Position numbers and translations under genes: made by a program. From Ectocarpus siliculosus (taxonomy: Eukaryota; Sar; Phaeophyceae; Ectocarpales; Ectocarpaceae), in assembly GCA_000310025.1 (NCBI GenBank), contig FN647938.1, positions 9,798 to 73,797 of the forward strand: a stretch of 64,000 nucleotides of DNA. The letters are read 5' to 3'. Below are positions 33,738 to 59,000 of this stretch, one piece after another. A model generated the notes under the pieces. That model saw only the letters and a list, made by a program, of their open reading frames with translations. It was not told the origin of the DNA and searched no databases. Within the stretch, counting starts at the first letter, position 1. Each line of letters starts with the position of its first letter.

Positions 33738-34340
33738 GGAAGGTGGTGTGGGCAGGGGGTTTAGGGGGTGTTGTTCTCGACAGAGCAGAGGGGAAGCCGG
33801 GCAGGCTTGCGTCCTGGCGGTGAGCGAGCAAAGGTATGTAGGTGATCGCCCCCATCTTGAGACTAAAGAAGAACGCCAGGCCAGCGGCCGAAGTCTGGGC
33901 TAGGTCCGCTGCCGTAAGCGTAGTGCTCGCAACAGAGAAGATCTGCATACTTCGTGGCTAGCCTCTTGGACGGCAGGTGCAGGCTGTCTCTCTCTCTCTC
34001 TCTCTCTCTCCCCTCTCCACCAAACCAACTCCTGGGTGCGTGGTGATAACGTGCTTACCCATACTATAACGTGCTTACCCATACTCGAAAAGGCTGGGCA
34101 GCCGTTCAGCACGTCATCAGGTCCGAGATTCAGCCAATCGCGGCCGTATGGCAATTTCCTGCTCAACTCAAGGCCGGCACTTCTCGCAATGGAGTGTCTG
34201 TGATCAACATCAAAGGCTTGGTGAAAGCTGCCTCAGGCGGGAGAAACGAGTGCGGAAGTTGTGCATTCTCACGTGCGCCTTCAGGCAGGCACACTAAAAA
34301 CGTTCTGGATACACAGAGCAAAGAGAACCTCTGATAAGGA
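33738..34340. other. Upstream region of the phosphatase gene
   Basis: No gene seen. Holds a (CT)n tract at 33988-34011 and a 20-base direct repeat, ATAACGTGCTTACCCATACT, around 34047-34083. The phosphatase promoter should lie here, but no motif can be named with confidence. Confidence 0.4.
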
Positions 34341-35344
34341 GTCAGCAATAGTACATACGACTACCGTATGAAAGTATCCTTTGAGATGGCAGCCTCCACG
34401 AGATAGCCCCCGAAAAAAGCATATCGCCGGGGTAGCGCGAAAAAATTAAAAAAGCTGATTTAGCCCCGGGATTGCCGCCCTTTATAGTTTTGTTGTGTCG
34501 CCCCTCTACCCTTGAGTTAGTTAGCCTCGCTGTGTTCGTTTCTCGGCAAAATATTGGCGCACCCCGGGCGTTCGCCCACAAACCCACGGCATCCACTGTG
34601 GCAGCATTCTAGTGTGTGTGCCAGTTGCGGTATTTGTTGTTGTGGGTGTAGTTGGTTTGGTGCTGGTGTCAGTGTTGGTGTTGTAGGCGGGTTGCTCATA
34701 GATTATGTTGAGCCCTGACATCGTGTGGGTCGGCGCTGTGTTGCAGCACATGCGCTATAGAAAAGCAAAAAAGAGACACTTCCCCCGGGGAATTTCGCCT
34801 GGAGATCTTTTCTTCAATGTAAAAAGACCCTCCACCCTTGAGGTCACCCCGGCGGGTGTTTGTTTTCAACAAAAAACAAAAGATCAAAAGATCCTCCGCG
34901 GGGCTATCTGGGTTGGCAACGGGGTGGGTCTGTGACTGAATACACGCAGCAATACGATGCGTACGAACGAAGCTATGCATATCACGTACCTGACTACCCT
35001 ACTGCTGTCTGGTTGTACAAAGACTATTCCACTTGATTCGGTGGCCAGCGGGTCTCCATAACTAAACAATGAACAGCGTATCCGACTGCTGTTGTAAATA
35101 GTACAGTACCACCTTTGGACGTCGTTGTACAACGACTTTCACTGCTGCACAGCGGTCTTCCGACCAGCACATATTTTCCACTTTCCATTGCTTTCTGCCT
35201 CCAACCTCCAATAACTCGTGGCGTGCTCACGAAACGAAGATGTGAATCCTGGCCAGATTCGCCACTCATGGAGCGGAATGTCAGCCCCACATCTTGGACC
35301 CGACGTGCTCGGTGGGCAATGCACGCTACTACAATACTACCGGT

Positions 35345-35540
35345 TAGCGTCCGCGAGTAAGAAACAAGTGTGAAGGGGAAAAGGCTCAAATTTCCACGAA
35401 ATACAAGAAGAAACTAGGGTTAAGAAACATATAGCTCAATCTGGGCCACACTATTAAGAAACGACTCCATAAGAAACAGGAGCGACCGCTACTACTATAA
35501 TACATGGAGTAAGAAACATAAGAGACGAGGGGTCACCGGG
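35345..35540 (-). repeat. Inverted copy of the GTTTCTTA-rich repeat family
   Basis: The reverse complement matches 22313-22490 block for block: GTCTCTTAT, GTTTCTTA, a GTGGCCxAGATTGAGCT block, GTTTCTTAxCCCTA and TTTCGTGxAAA-TTGAGCC. Confidence 0.72.
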
Positions 35541-35742
35541 GGGGGAGTGCGTCAAATACGATACGCAACACCCCACAGCTCCTCTCGATCTTTCCCCCTC
35601 TCTCATGTTCTATCCACCCCCTCCCAGTAGTGCATTACAGTCGTCCCCGCTTTAAAGACAATCGGCTTGCCCCTTATGTGACTACAGGCCGATTCAGCTC
35701 CGTTCTCAGCTCCGATCACTTTGCGTGCCAATTATAGCCCGA

Positions 35743-35886
35743 GTTGTTGTTGTTGTGTTGTTTTCACAATAAAAACCGTTCCGGTCTCCACTCAGTACTT
35801 TCTAACTTCCGTACTGATCCAACTGACGCGGGCGCCTTCCGTGGTCACAAGCCAACTGCCCCCAAGGCGGGGGTACACCTTTCTAG
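35743..35886 (-). mobile_element. LINE 3'-tail fragment
   Basis: The reverse complement ends TTTTxATTGTGAAAAC then AAC triplets, and matches the last 140 bases of the LINE copies (GTGACCACGG, a GTTGGATCAGT-CGGA block, GTACTG-GT). 5'-truncated insertion. Confidence 0.72.
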
Positions 35887-37264
35887 AACTCAAAAATTAA
35901 AAACGGACCCAGAAGAGCCCTCCCAGGCGCGATTTATTTTAACGTTTTTACTCAAACGAAAAAGAACAAGCTACTAGCCGGGGGATGGATACAGGCGATC
36001 GACCCCGGTCAAAAGGGATGAAAGAACGAAAAGATAAAGAAGAAACATAAGAAAGAGAGAAAGACAAAGGAAACAAGAAGCAAGATAGACAGGTCCCAAC
36101 GCTCCATTCTGCCCGAACAACAACGAAATAGGTAACTACTAAAGCGTCACAAAACATATTGACTGACTTACGACGACAACAACATCACTTGCGGGGGCAC
36201 TGCGAGGGGGCTGGGGGTTAGAGACACGACGGGAAAATATATGGGAATATATATATCGTCCGTGTGCCTCGCTTAAGAGCAGAAAAAATATACGTAGAGA
36301 CTAGAAGGGAGACAAAGAGGCAGTCCACCCCATAAGCACGCTTATCAGCGATGCGCACAGGACACACCATACTATTCACCATGCGCAACCTCTCTGATGC
36401 GGGGCAGATATCCTTTCCAACTCCAATCTACTGCCTACCGGTACTGTTGTAAGATTCAAACGCAAAATACCACCGGAGGGTACATACAGCACCCTCAACA
36501 CGTGATCGACCCGGTGCCACATCCGCGGGGGAGAGCAGGGGAAACGCACACCGGAGCCGATGCTAACGTACTGCCTCGGTGCTTGATGTTGTGATTGCGG
36601 TGAGTGTGGTTCCCAGCAATGGGAGTGAAAAGAGGTTCGTCTGCTGTGTGCAAATTTTCGCTCAAGGGCGAGGGTTTTTACGACTGCACCTTCGATCACG
36701 GTTCTCTATTTTTAGTACAGAACTGTAAAATGTTTCACGATTTTTATGCATTTTGTGCGATATATGTAGTGGATGATGGTCTCGATTTTCTGAGTGGGCC
36801 GTCATGATTTTCATCGATCTGGCGCTTCTGTGAGGCGGTTTCCCGTCAGCGTCTTCGCATCTAGCGTTGCTAGCATATGTACTTGCCGTATGCTCTGTCC
36901 AAGGATGAGGCGAAGAAGATATGCCAACAGGTAGTGCTTGCACAGGTACATCCTCCTTGCGGATGATTGCTGTCGGAGACATGCATGCACACCTACCATT
37001 TCAGAAACTTGCTGCTGTAAATTTCTTTCTCTCCGCATAACTGCTACCTGGTACTGCTGTACAGCAGTAGTGCTACTGTACGTACTCCTGTTCGTCACCC
37101 TTACATATACCGCGTCCCCATCCCTGTGAGCCTCACACATGGACTCACTGCTGCACCATCCTTGCCGCCGTGATATTTGTGGGTGTACACGCATGCATGG
37201 ACGATGTTTGACCACAGAGAGCCGTGGGGAAAAGATACATACTTCGAAGTATACAACTCAAATT

Positions 37265-38540
37265 AACCCAGTCACGTAAGGGCACCAGAAAACGTACACC
37301 AGATACAGAAGACCAGTCGGAAGGCATCGAGAAAAACAGGAATCGTTGATTCTCGCACAGGAACAGGTCGACAGCAGAGGCTGCTCTAAACACGCATAAC
37401 ATGCAGTCTACCTCAAACGCCTCCTTTGAGAGCAAGATAAAACTCCACACCAGTCCAAACACAAGTCAAAAGAGCCAGAACGGCAGGCGCTCAACATAGG
37501 TCAGTTTTGCACGCCAACGTACGGTGAATGCTGATATCACAACAGGACACCCTATAGCACCGGGGGGGGGGTGTTGGCGCGCTCAAATTAGCTTCTTGGG
37601 TGGTGATATCGAGGGTCGTAGTAGTGTCGTAGCGGTCTACAATCTCCGCAAATTGGACCGACACCCAGTGTCGTTGTACTGCTTGTGCTCGTCGCCACTG
37701 AACCCAATCTCCTGAACGGCGGATGCAGCAGTAGCTGATGCCATTAGCTACTGCTGACGGTCCGTGGCGGTGAGCATGGCTGTGATATATGTTTGGTTCC
37801 GGCGAGTTCCGGTGCAGACTACGGACTGTTTCCACAGGCTGCTTCGACCTTCGATATTTCAGCTTCAGCAGCAAAACCTGAACGTGCCAGCATACACAGC
37901 GCCTCTTTTCATGGCGTCCTCTACTGATAACAGTATTCACCGTAGTCTAGAAACGGCGCTTGCTTTCCTTGCATATAGGATGAAGTATCAACATAGAGCC
38001 AGCGCCAGAAGGAGGTTCACATCAAACCCTTAGAGCGGGCTTTGACTGTACAAGACCTAAACCTTGTAGCGACAGCGACACGTCACAGCTGAAGAAATTT
38101 CCCTTCTAGGGTGTGGCCTTCGTGCCGTCGGCGGTGAGAATCGGGATTAAGTCGGGAGGCCAGGGAGGTGAGGAAAGCAGCACGTGTAAACAGCAGAGTA
38201 AATCATAGAAGTTTCAGATGTAAGGGACTGGTGCCAGACCCCTTGTGACCTGTCTCTTCCTATACATGTACTATATCCATTCGAAGTATACCAGTTTCAC
38301 TTGAACACTCGGCTTCTATCAGTAGAGGACATCATGAGGTCGTGTATGCTGGCACGTACAGGTTTGCTGCTGGAGCTAAAATATCGAAGGTCGTACAGCG
38401 GCCTTCAACCTCCGCAAATTGGACCAAATTTGACCGACACTGTACGATTTATGGTTTTCCCTCCCGATGCCTTCCGACATCCGACTGGTCTTGTGTGTCT
38501 GGTCTGCATTTCCTGATGCTGTGCTCTTGCGGTTTGTTTC
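37265..38540. repeat. Rearranged inverted duplication
   Basis: 37848-37935 is an inverted copy of 38310-38398 (ATCAGTAGAGGAC, GTATGCTGGCACGT, GCTGCTG-AGCT, ATATCGAAGG). 37265-37345 is an inverted copy of 38450-38535 (CGATGCCTTCCGAC, CGACTGGTCTT). A third block with CTCCGCAAATTGGACC occurs at 37617-37665 and 38385-38440 in the same orientation. Non-coding; looks like a nested or scrambled foldback element. Confidence 0.75.
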
Positions 38541-38748
38541 AAGTACCGGTACACAGCAGTACAAAATTTACAGCAATATTCAGCAGGATTCGGCAGCACG
38601 AAGAAGCACTCCAAGAAACTTCAGGCTGGACCGTATTTGGCATTTCTTAAACGCGGGCGTCAACTGTTCCGTACCATACAGCAGCAAGCAAGTATGTACT
38701 GCAGATACCTCGTCATCTCATGCGGAGACGCCGACACTTGGTCACGGT

Positions 38749-38781
38749 ATTGTCATTGTCATTGTCATTGTCATTGTCACG
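38749..38781 (+). repeat. (TCATTG)n short tandem repeat
   Basis: Five copies of the hexamer TCATTG. Confidence 0.9.
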
Positions 38782-40785
38782 GGCTCAATGATGTGCTGCT
38801 GCTCAATCATCACCTGCTTGGAAATGTGGCCACTTCCCCACTGGAACTTCAGCGTCGTGTTCACCTCGGTAGATTACCTCTAACAAGCTTTCAATGGCGC
38901 CAACGTGAAGAGGACACACCTCGGTCAAGTCCCTGCGGGCAAGGCTGAAGATGTGCAACCGAATCTACCTGCGGCGCAACCTGGGGGCTCCGCGCTATCG
39001 AACACTGGTGGTTAGGTGTACACGAATCCTGCAGCAGCTTACCATTCCCTGTGTGTGTGTCTGCGAGGCAGTCTTGTGTGCCACGCCAGCTACCTTCCCC
39101 CTGTCTGCTGTTGCTGAAGACAACAAGAGGAGTTCCTTCGATACATCACAAAGGTGGGCTGGTGAGTGGGAAAGAAGAACGTAGCACGATGTGGGGTCAA
39201 CAAGTTTTGATTGATAATTTGGTCCTCTCCATCAACAGGTCGTGCCAGTTCTTGTATTTTTCCCTCACGCATTTTGGCCTTGAACTGAGTTCTGTTCGGC
39301 GTCCGCGTGGCCCGTCCATGACGCGGGTCGGTTAAACGCCTTACTGTAGTCGGTCGCTGTTTGCTTAAGGCCATTCCGTGATCATGCCGGGAAGGGAATG
39401 GCCATGGAAGAGAGTGCGCAGAGACCAGGAAGGCGACAAAAGGCCTCTGCTTAGGTCGGGACTTTTAGCCTCTTGTTTGACAAAATACTCTCCAGTAAGA
39501 GGGGCGCATCCCTAGGGCGCCGGGATGGATGCAAAGCGAAGGGATAAATAGCTACGCGCGTATTGTATGAAGGCCGAGGACAGCAGCAAACTTGTAAGTA
39601 TTGCTTGTTACGCTTGACCGTCTATATGAAACGGGCGGCATCTTGGTTTTTTCCTCCTGTTTTCCGGGCGGTGGAGGGGAGGTTTAAAACGGCCCAGGGG
39701 CGGCCAGGCAGGCCGGCGAATGATCTCACGAGCGGCACTTTGTACCATACCTATCGGCAGCAGCTCGCCGGAAGCTTTTGGCTTGAGTGGCATCATGGTG
39801 GGTTTCAGCTGTAGTCAAGGTGGTAGCAAACGGTAAACCTGTGCACACAGCAGCACTCTCCGGGTATGATGGCGTCGTCTCGTCCTCATGCGGGGAAATT
39901 GCATGGAAGGATGGAAGCCTGCTACAATACAAAAGCGGGTGAACCGCAGCTTGCGAAGGTTTATTTTTTATTTTCCGTTCGAATTGCGAATTGGTGACTC
40001 CTACGGAAGCGAGCCCTCCACCTCCCTCTCCCTCTGCCTTGCGAGGTCTACAGAATGCGAGTCACATGTACACACGATGTATGATACCATAGCTCAACAA
40101 TGTTGCCCATTTATCTCCTTTTTTGGTTTTGGCCGGCGTTTGGCCGAGATAATCACACCGTCTTACCGACGCGTGTCACAGGTACAAGTACATCGGTACC
40201 ACTGGTTGTCCTGCTGTGGCCCGCAGACAGAGACAACTTTCAGGAAGACGATCCAATTTAATATCTGCAGTATGTGTACGTCAAGCACTGCCTCGAGTGG
40301 AAGATATTTTACGATACACGACATAACAGAGGGATTCTCCCCGATATTTTTGTCGTTGACCCAGTAGAGAACAAACGGGATGGATTGCAATGTGTAGGTT
40401 ACCTGTAGATGTTATTGTACTTGGCACCAGCTGGTATCACTCATATAAATCGTCAGTTACTTAAATAGACTCGAAATAAGTCCAGTACCCAGTACCCAGC
40501 CGGTTTTTCTCTACTCACTGAAAAGACTCGACTCACCACATCCCGTTCGAATGTGAGTATATCTCGAACGGTGGTCTTTCTGTATGTGTGTTTATTTTTC
40601 CTAAGGTTGTATCCATAGGCATCTCCGCGTGAATGTTAATGTTCACACGCTTGATCTCTTCGATCGCGCCCTTTCTTACTGCTGCAACAGCCGTCTGGAA
40701 GTGTGGTCACGTTCTCACGCGCGGATAGAAAACTCCGGTCGCTGCTGCTGCAAAGAGGTCGGAGGCCGAAGCACTGCTGTTCACG
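38782..40785. other. Region upstream of kinase 1
   Basis: No gene recognised on either strand. The first kinase exon starts at 40786. Promoter elements cannot be named from sequence alone. Confidence 0.4.
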
Positions 40786-46109
<5,324 letters not shown>

Positions 46110-46215
46110 GTGCACTTTGCTGGGGCAGCTGGGCAGATCGATGTGGCACATGTTCTTAATAGCATCAAAACGGTACTGACGTGAACATTACTGCTGTGTG
46201 TGAAGGTCTCTCTAG

Positions 46216-46246
46216 GCGTGTCAACCCGCCAGCCTTGAAGAATCTT
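46216..46246 (+). other. Possible alternative 3' exon of kinase 1
   Basis: If the GTGAGT at 46106 is used as donor, a TCTCTCTAG acceptor at 46207-46215 opens a 31-nt piece ending before GTAAGT (46247). It restores the CAG codon and adds RVNPPALKNL. The following exon is not identified. Confidence 0.35.
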
Positions 46247-46999
46247 GTAAGTGCCGTTTTACTTATTTTTTTAGGTTGACCCTGAGGGTGTTCCCTTGTT
46301 GTTCGTACGATGTCCCTCCTGTTTTTTCACGACTGTGGTTGTTACAATACAACAGTTTGTTCTCCCTCCTGTCTAATACCGTTGGTACGTTGTTGCATCC
46401 CATCAAACGAGTCCGAACCCCTGACATGATTTGTTGTTGTGGTGAATTTGCAGTCCCCCGAGTGGTGCGGTGATTTGCAGTCCCCCGAGTGTTGCGGTGC
46501 CCACAGGCGTCGAAACAATTCTAGTTGTTGGTGTTGAAGCGGCGTCCCTTTTCACCGACGGTCTAAAGCTGCTGCTAGCTAACAGCTTGAAGCTGTGTTC
46601 CCCGCTCCGACGAATCGCGGTCTTTGTGCGTGCTTGGTGTACAGCATTAGCGGTCGTAGTCGCAGTATAGTACGGGTAGCAACCAAGCACGACCTTTAAC
46701 AGTACTGGGTGATGTTGCAGCCTTGGGTTTATGGAGATTAGTCTATGTGCTGTGTGGTGGGAGCGGGGATGTTCTTTGCCAGACGGTGCGAGCATGCAAA
46801 GGTTCTTGGTGGAGGTGGAATGCCTTGGGTGATGACCTTGCTTTTTTCTGAAGTATCTCTATGCATCTTCCTGCTTTTGTGCCCCCCTCCCCAAAGAGTG
46901 ATTTCGCCTGACGTCTGATTTCGCCGGACGCCGTCGCAGTTACTTGTTAGTTTTTGACTCACGCCGCTCCTGCTTTCCGCACTTGTGCGTGCCATCGGT

Positions 47000-53570
<6,571 letters not shown>

Positions 53571-54063
53571 ATATTTAACCAAGTGTTTTTTTCGAAGTCA
53601 CCGGGTAGCGGTTCGTCTCTGTCAGGAGACAAGCGAAGGATCCCCATCTCGGTCTTCGTGCCGAGAGTACGGATAGATTCGTTTCCAAGACGGACCCTTC
53701 GGTGTGTGTTATCTTGTACTTCGTACATCAGTTTCTCACTACACGATTGCCGGGGGGGGTTCCGACACGCACAGGCGGGTCGTTGTTGCTGCCATGCCCC
53801 ACACCAGTGTGTGTTGATGCGTGGCCTAGTCGTATCTGCTTTCCTTTTTTCTGTGTACTTTAGGAGATTGTCCACTACCACCGCTGTTTGACGCGAGTCA
53901 CCCTCGATAAAATTGATGTGCAGGCCTGTCTGGCAGGCTAATCCCATTCCGTTTTAAAAACTCGCGTGCGCCGTTGTTCCCGCACGGCATACGTAGTTGT
54001 GGGGTTATTTCGATAGACCCGTGCGTCACCGTATTGCTCTTGGAAACAGGTGACAGTGCGTAA

Positions 54064-55400
54064 GGTTGTTGTTGTTGTTGTTCTTGTTGTTGTTGTCTTC
54101 ACATTAAAAACCGTTCCGATCTCTCTCTACCCAGTACCTTCATGTGTCCGTACTGATCCAACTCTTGACGCGGTCGATTGCCGTGGTCACAGGCTACATG
54201 TAAAAAGGTACGCTCAAACAAACTGGCCCCGAGGGGTCCGCAAGTCAAAAGAAATCAACGACAGATATTCTGGAGTCCTCCGCTCCCTCTGCGCGCTATG
54301 CGAGGTAACAACTGAGACTAGGAGTCAGCATCACGGGCCAGAGAGAAAGAGGTACACCCCCTTGGTTCAATCTTGGTGTTTCACACGCAAGCAGAGACAA
54401 GGCCATGTGACACAGAGAAAGAGAGAAAAAAGAGAACAAAAAAAAAAAAACAGGAAGAAAAGAGAAAGGAAAACGAAAAAGAAAACAAGCGAGGACAAAC
54501 ATACAGGTAGCTTTTCCTGACGCTATGAATTCATTGCTACTCTGTCTCTGACTCTTTTCTATGATAGAGATGGATTCGTTGTGTCATATTAAGAAAAAAA
54601 AAAAAAGAGACCAGGCCGAAAATAACAAGACAAAAGAGACAGAATAATAAGGCATACGCACTAACGAACGAACAAGCCAACACGCAAACATGGCCACCAC
54701 CCAGCGATACATGGTAATGGTACATCATCACTAGTGGGGGGTTGGTGCAATGGTACAGCGTTGGGGGGGGGGGGAATTGGCTAAAAGTTCAATCCGGCAC
54801 GTATCACGCCACTCGGTCCGTCTCTTCTCGTCGTTTACTTTCTTCCCTCGCCGTCTCGTCCGTCTCCTGCCCCCCTCCCGCCCCATTGGTTGTTGGCTTG
54901 TGGTCTCGTTTGAGCGCTCGTTGTCGGCTGGCCTCTTCTTCCTTCTTGTGCCAGGAGGTCATGAACCTCTCACCTCCCTGCAGCACCGCCGCATACCAGG
55001 GTACTCCCCCCTCCACCTTCGCGGCTTCCGTCCACTTTAACTTCGGTGCCATGTCTTTCGGTACCGGGATTCCGAGAAAACATGGATCGGTTTTCGTAGA
55101 TCCGTGGTCGGCCCCGAATGCCTTCAGGTCGTCGAGCACACACTTCGGCCAGTTCTGTTCCTGTCCCCCCCTACGTCGCTTATCCCCCCCCGCCAGTTCG
55201 CCGAGCATCATAACTCGTTTCGGGAGTCGCCCGTCCGGCTGCCTTGCAAATAAATGCTCGGGCTGCCTTGCAAATAAATGCTCCCGCGAACAGTAGGCGT
55301 CGTTGTCTGATCGTGGCTTCAACGCTCTGGCATCCGACCGTCTTCAGAACCTTCTGCGGAAGTCTTATACCATGTTGGGGCGAGTTCTTCTTGTGTGTCA
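54064..55400 (-). mobile_element. LINE 3' end, second copy
   Basis: Reading the minus strand, VEATIRQRRLLFAGA at about 55325 leads into a frame to 54804 (LPKRVMMLGELAGG, GGQEQNWPKCVLDDLKA). The 3' UTR follows, with an A/GA-rich tract, and a terminal run of AAC triplets (54099-54064). It keeps about 300 bases that the 16100 copy lost. A 24-bp tandem duplication (GCAAATAAATGCTC unit, 55230-55285) breaks the CCHC-proximal region. It lies between the convergent kinase 2 and helicase genes. Confidence 0.85.
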
Positions 55401-56026
55401 AGTATAGCCGGTGTCTACAGCAGTGGTAGGCTTTGGAAGCTGATGGGAACCACGTTGGCTTTCGCCACGGCGAGTTGACCTCTCTTTCGCCGCTAGACCT
55501 TTTTTTCTGTTATACCGGTGAAACAAACCCAGAGATGATGCCGTGTTGGGTTGTCTCGAAAAGTGCACCAAGCTTCTTCTCCGAGCAATTTCTTCTCCGA
55601 GCAAGCTGGTGCGTCGTGCATCATTGCACAGAATGGTTACGATACAGGTGATCCCTGGGTCGCCTGAGTGCCAGATTAGCATGTGAGACGTGCCTGCTCC
55701 ACGCGACACGGCTCGTTTTTATTCCGCACTTATTCTACCAAACCCTGTCCTTCACATGACAAGCTGCCGCTATTCGATCAACAGCGCGCTGGCTCTGCAT
55801 TCTCGTGTCACGCTTACCGGGTCCTCTTGGCAAACCGTACGAGCTTGTAGTGACACCGGTGTATTTCTGTCCACGTTTGTTCAACGTCTGAGTGCGCCCG
55901 TCCAAGAGACGCCTGAAATACTGGTGAGCCCCAACACTGTCCGGATCAAACGCCCTACGGGTTCCGTGGCTTGGCAGCGTTACGCAGTCCCGTGATTTGC
56001 TCTGAAATGCACGTACGGCCTTTCCT
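55401..56026. other. Intergenic stretch
   Basis: Between the LINE copy and the helicase stop codon. No gene recognised; it includes the presumed helicase 3' UTR. Confidence 0.4.
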
Positions 56027-59000
56027 TCAAATGTTATCGGGAGTCTTGGGGCCTGAGCGTGGCGTCGAAAGCGAGCCATTCAGCAGCCTGTTCACGTAGT
56101 CTGTCTGCCGAGAGGCGTCCACGGTCTTCTTGTCGTCCTGTCCGTTAGGCTGAGAATGAGCGGAATCCTTGAGCGAAGGTTGAGCCTGCACCGTCGTATC
56201 ACCACGGGCAGAGCCTGCACCACCGCCTCTACGCCCGGCGCGTGGTTGGGGCGGTGCGGGTTCCCTGGTGTAGTAGTTGCCCCGCCGAGAGGCGTCCACT
56301 GTCCTCCTGTCCAGTCCGTTCGGCTGAGAATCAGCGGAATTGAACGGCGGCTGCGCTCGCACCACCGCATCCCTACGGCCAGAGCCTGTCAGCCCGGCGG
56401 GTGGTTGGGGCGGTGCGGGTTGTCTGTTGTAGTGGTTGCCCTGCCGAGAGGCGTCCACTGTCCTCCTGTCCAGTCCGTTCGGCTGAGAATCAGCGGAATC
56501 ATTGAACGACGGCTGCGCTCGCACCACCGCATCACTACGGCCAGAGCCTGTAAGCCCGGCGGGTGGTTGGGGCGGTGCGGGTTGTCTGTTGTAGTGGTTA
56601 CCCTGCCGAGAGACGACCTCTGTCCTCGTGTCATCCAGTCTGTGAGGCTGCGAACCAGCAGAATCGGTGAGCGAAGGCTGCGCTCGTACCGCCACATCAC
56701 TACGGCCAGAGCCTGTACCGCCAGCTCTAAGCCCGGTGGGTGGTTGGGGTGATGCGGATTGCCTGTTGTAGTAATTGCCCGATGCCCAGATGTGAGAAGG
56801 CAAGGGCGGTGGCGCTGCGAAGGGCGTCGTGTGTAAGGAAGGCATTGCTGCTGATGCTGACCCTTCTCCCCTTGCTAGGGCCACGCCAGTAGCACCGTTT
56901 TGCCTGGAGTCATGCTTCGTCTCGCCGACTTGCCCATTCCCCCTGAGACCATGCCCACGCTCTCTGCCCTGGTCTGTCCCTACAACCACCGGCGACCTTG
57001 AACGTGTGCTGCTAGCGGCAGAGGGCGCCTCTTTCTCAGGAGCCCTCGTGCTCGTCGTCTCCGTCCGGGAGCCACCAACGTTGGAACCTCTGGTAGTGGT
57101 GGATCCGCTGTTACGGCCGCTTGAAGTGGCACCTGGGTTACTCGAGTCAATGAAGGCGTTTCTCTTCTTGGAGTCGTTGATGAGCTCACGCCAGTCGGTG
57201 CTCTGTTTCAGGACCCCCGCATGGCCAACGATCCACATGGCGAACTTTGCCCTAGGGGAGGGTGGGAGGGGATTGCAACCGGAGTTGTTTTCGGGGGGTG
57301 TTAGAGTTGACAGTACCTGCTTCCGGCAGCGCTGAGCACATGGGAAGCAGTACTTAATATTGCCTGAGGCTGCAGCATTGCATGAAGTGCGTTAGGCTAT
57401 ATATTTCTTGCGTTCAAAACGCAACCAAATGGATGAACACCGCGTGCAGATACATCGGCACTTTGATTGTCTTTTCGAGCAGTACTGCGCACAGCACCTC
57501 GTGATGGCAACGTTGAGCCTTCGCCAGTCGTCTAAAAAGCCGATGCCGCCACCGCTAGAAGAACCGGAGTCCCCCGACCTCTGCAGCTCGGGAGCACGAA
57601 CGCACGAGAATATCATGATGTCCTTCTCCCTGGTAGTGTAAAGGTCGGGGGCAGTGTCGGAGGTAAGCAGAGCAGTGAACGCTCGCACATCTCATTTCAA
57701 CGGCACACCCGCAAGGAGCGAGGCAGCAGGACTGGGAGAGAAAAACAACTTGACAACTCAGGAAAATGAAGAGGGAGGATAACACGAGGAGGATGCAAGC
57801 ATGCTTCTGCCGGAAGCCCACGTGCACTCACCGCCCCTGGAACCCATCCACCGTGGAGACCTCAACTCCGTCGTGCCTCAGTCCTGTAGACCACATGCCC
57901 CGTTGCAGGGCTCGGATCTGGTTGCGGTACGGCGCAATGACGCCTATTCTCCCGTTGAAGTCCGTCCCGGGAAATGTGGTAATCAGGTCTCTGTGGTTGG
58001 TTGATTGTAATTGGTCGATCCGAACATGGCGGCAGCGCGACCAGTCAAGGGTGTTGTGGACATGGCGACGGTGTTTCTAGTGACACAATACGTACTCGGA
58101 GGTGATGCCCTGTACCTCGGAGAGGCCATCGGCGGCTTGCACGGGATCCAACGAGACAGACCCAAAAGCAACCGTCTAGAAACGCCCCGTGCATCCGCTC
58201 TATGGTAGTGATCCCGCCCCCCTGCGCAACACAACGTGCCACTTTGAACTTGGACAAAGGCATGTGTAACCTTTCCGCTCGATGGACTCGTGTGTGCTTA
58301 GATATGTCACGACGCCAACTGATGAACTCAAAGTTATACGAGTACCAAATATCAGCAACGGATAGGACAACCACTTCTTCCAAAGAACTTCAAAATCCCA
58401 ACGGAACCATAAAACTCACTGAAGGAGAGATGTGATGTAGGACACCTCGGTAGGGTTAGATAGGGATTTGGCACCACCATACCCCTCGCCCCCTCGCTTG
58501 AGCCGTCCGCCAGAGACGTTGTGAAATAGGTAAGGCGCGAAGCGAGGTAACCGGTGGAATACTTGACCGTGCGAGGCCTCCGTGACCGTGGGAGCAGACC
58601 TGCAAGAAAGAAAAAACGACGAGGGCACATCAGAAAATGTCGCGGAGAACATCCCGCCCGGTAGCGGGGTGACCTTGCGGGTTCGAAAAAGTCACGCGAT
58701 TCAACGCGTCACAATTGCACGCACCATATGGTACGGGACCAACACCAATCAGCCTATCCTTGCTCGCATTAGCAAACTCCGCACACAACGTCCTGGTCTT
58801 TATGCGCCAATCAGCTGTTTTCAGAACAATTCTGTCAAACAACGCCACTCATGTACGTGTATCTTCTACGCCATAAGAGACAACCCAAAGCGTACGTGCC
58901 GCATTTGCAGTACCAGGAGGCGCAAGCCAAGCAGACCGAATACTCAAGCGCATGGTGAGTCACGGCGTCACTACCTCAAGAGGCCACTGTAAAAGCGCGT

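Larger units (their letters stand above)
34341..37200. other. Gene-poor stretch with repeat fragments
   Basis: No domain-bearing frame on either strand. Contains the inverted GTTTCTTA-family copy (35345-35540), a LINE tail (35743-35886), AT-rich words around 36236-36255 and many CAGCAG/CTGCTG palindromes. Confidence 0.5.

Noticed and set aside
46247-46274. A 28-nt intron with perfect-looking GTAAGT and TTTTTTTAG
   Set aside because: Too short for normal spliceosomal introns in this setting, and the sequence after it soon stops.
54742-55296. 184-codon plus-strand frame
   Set aside because: Antisense to the LINE coding region.
56156-56752. 198-codon plus-strand frame
   Set aside because: Antisense shadow of the helicase C-terminal repeats.
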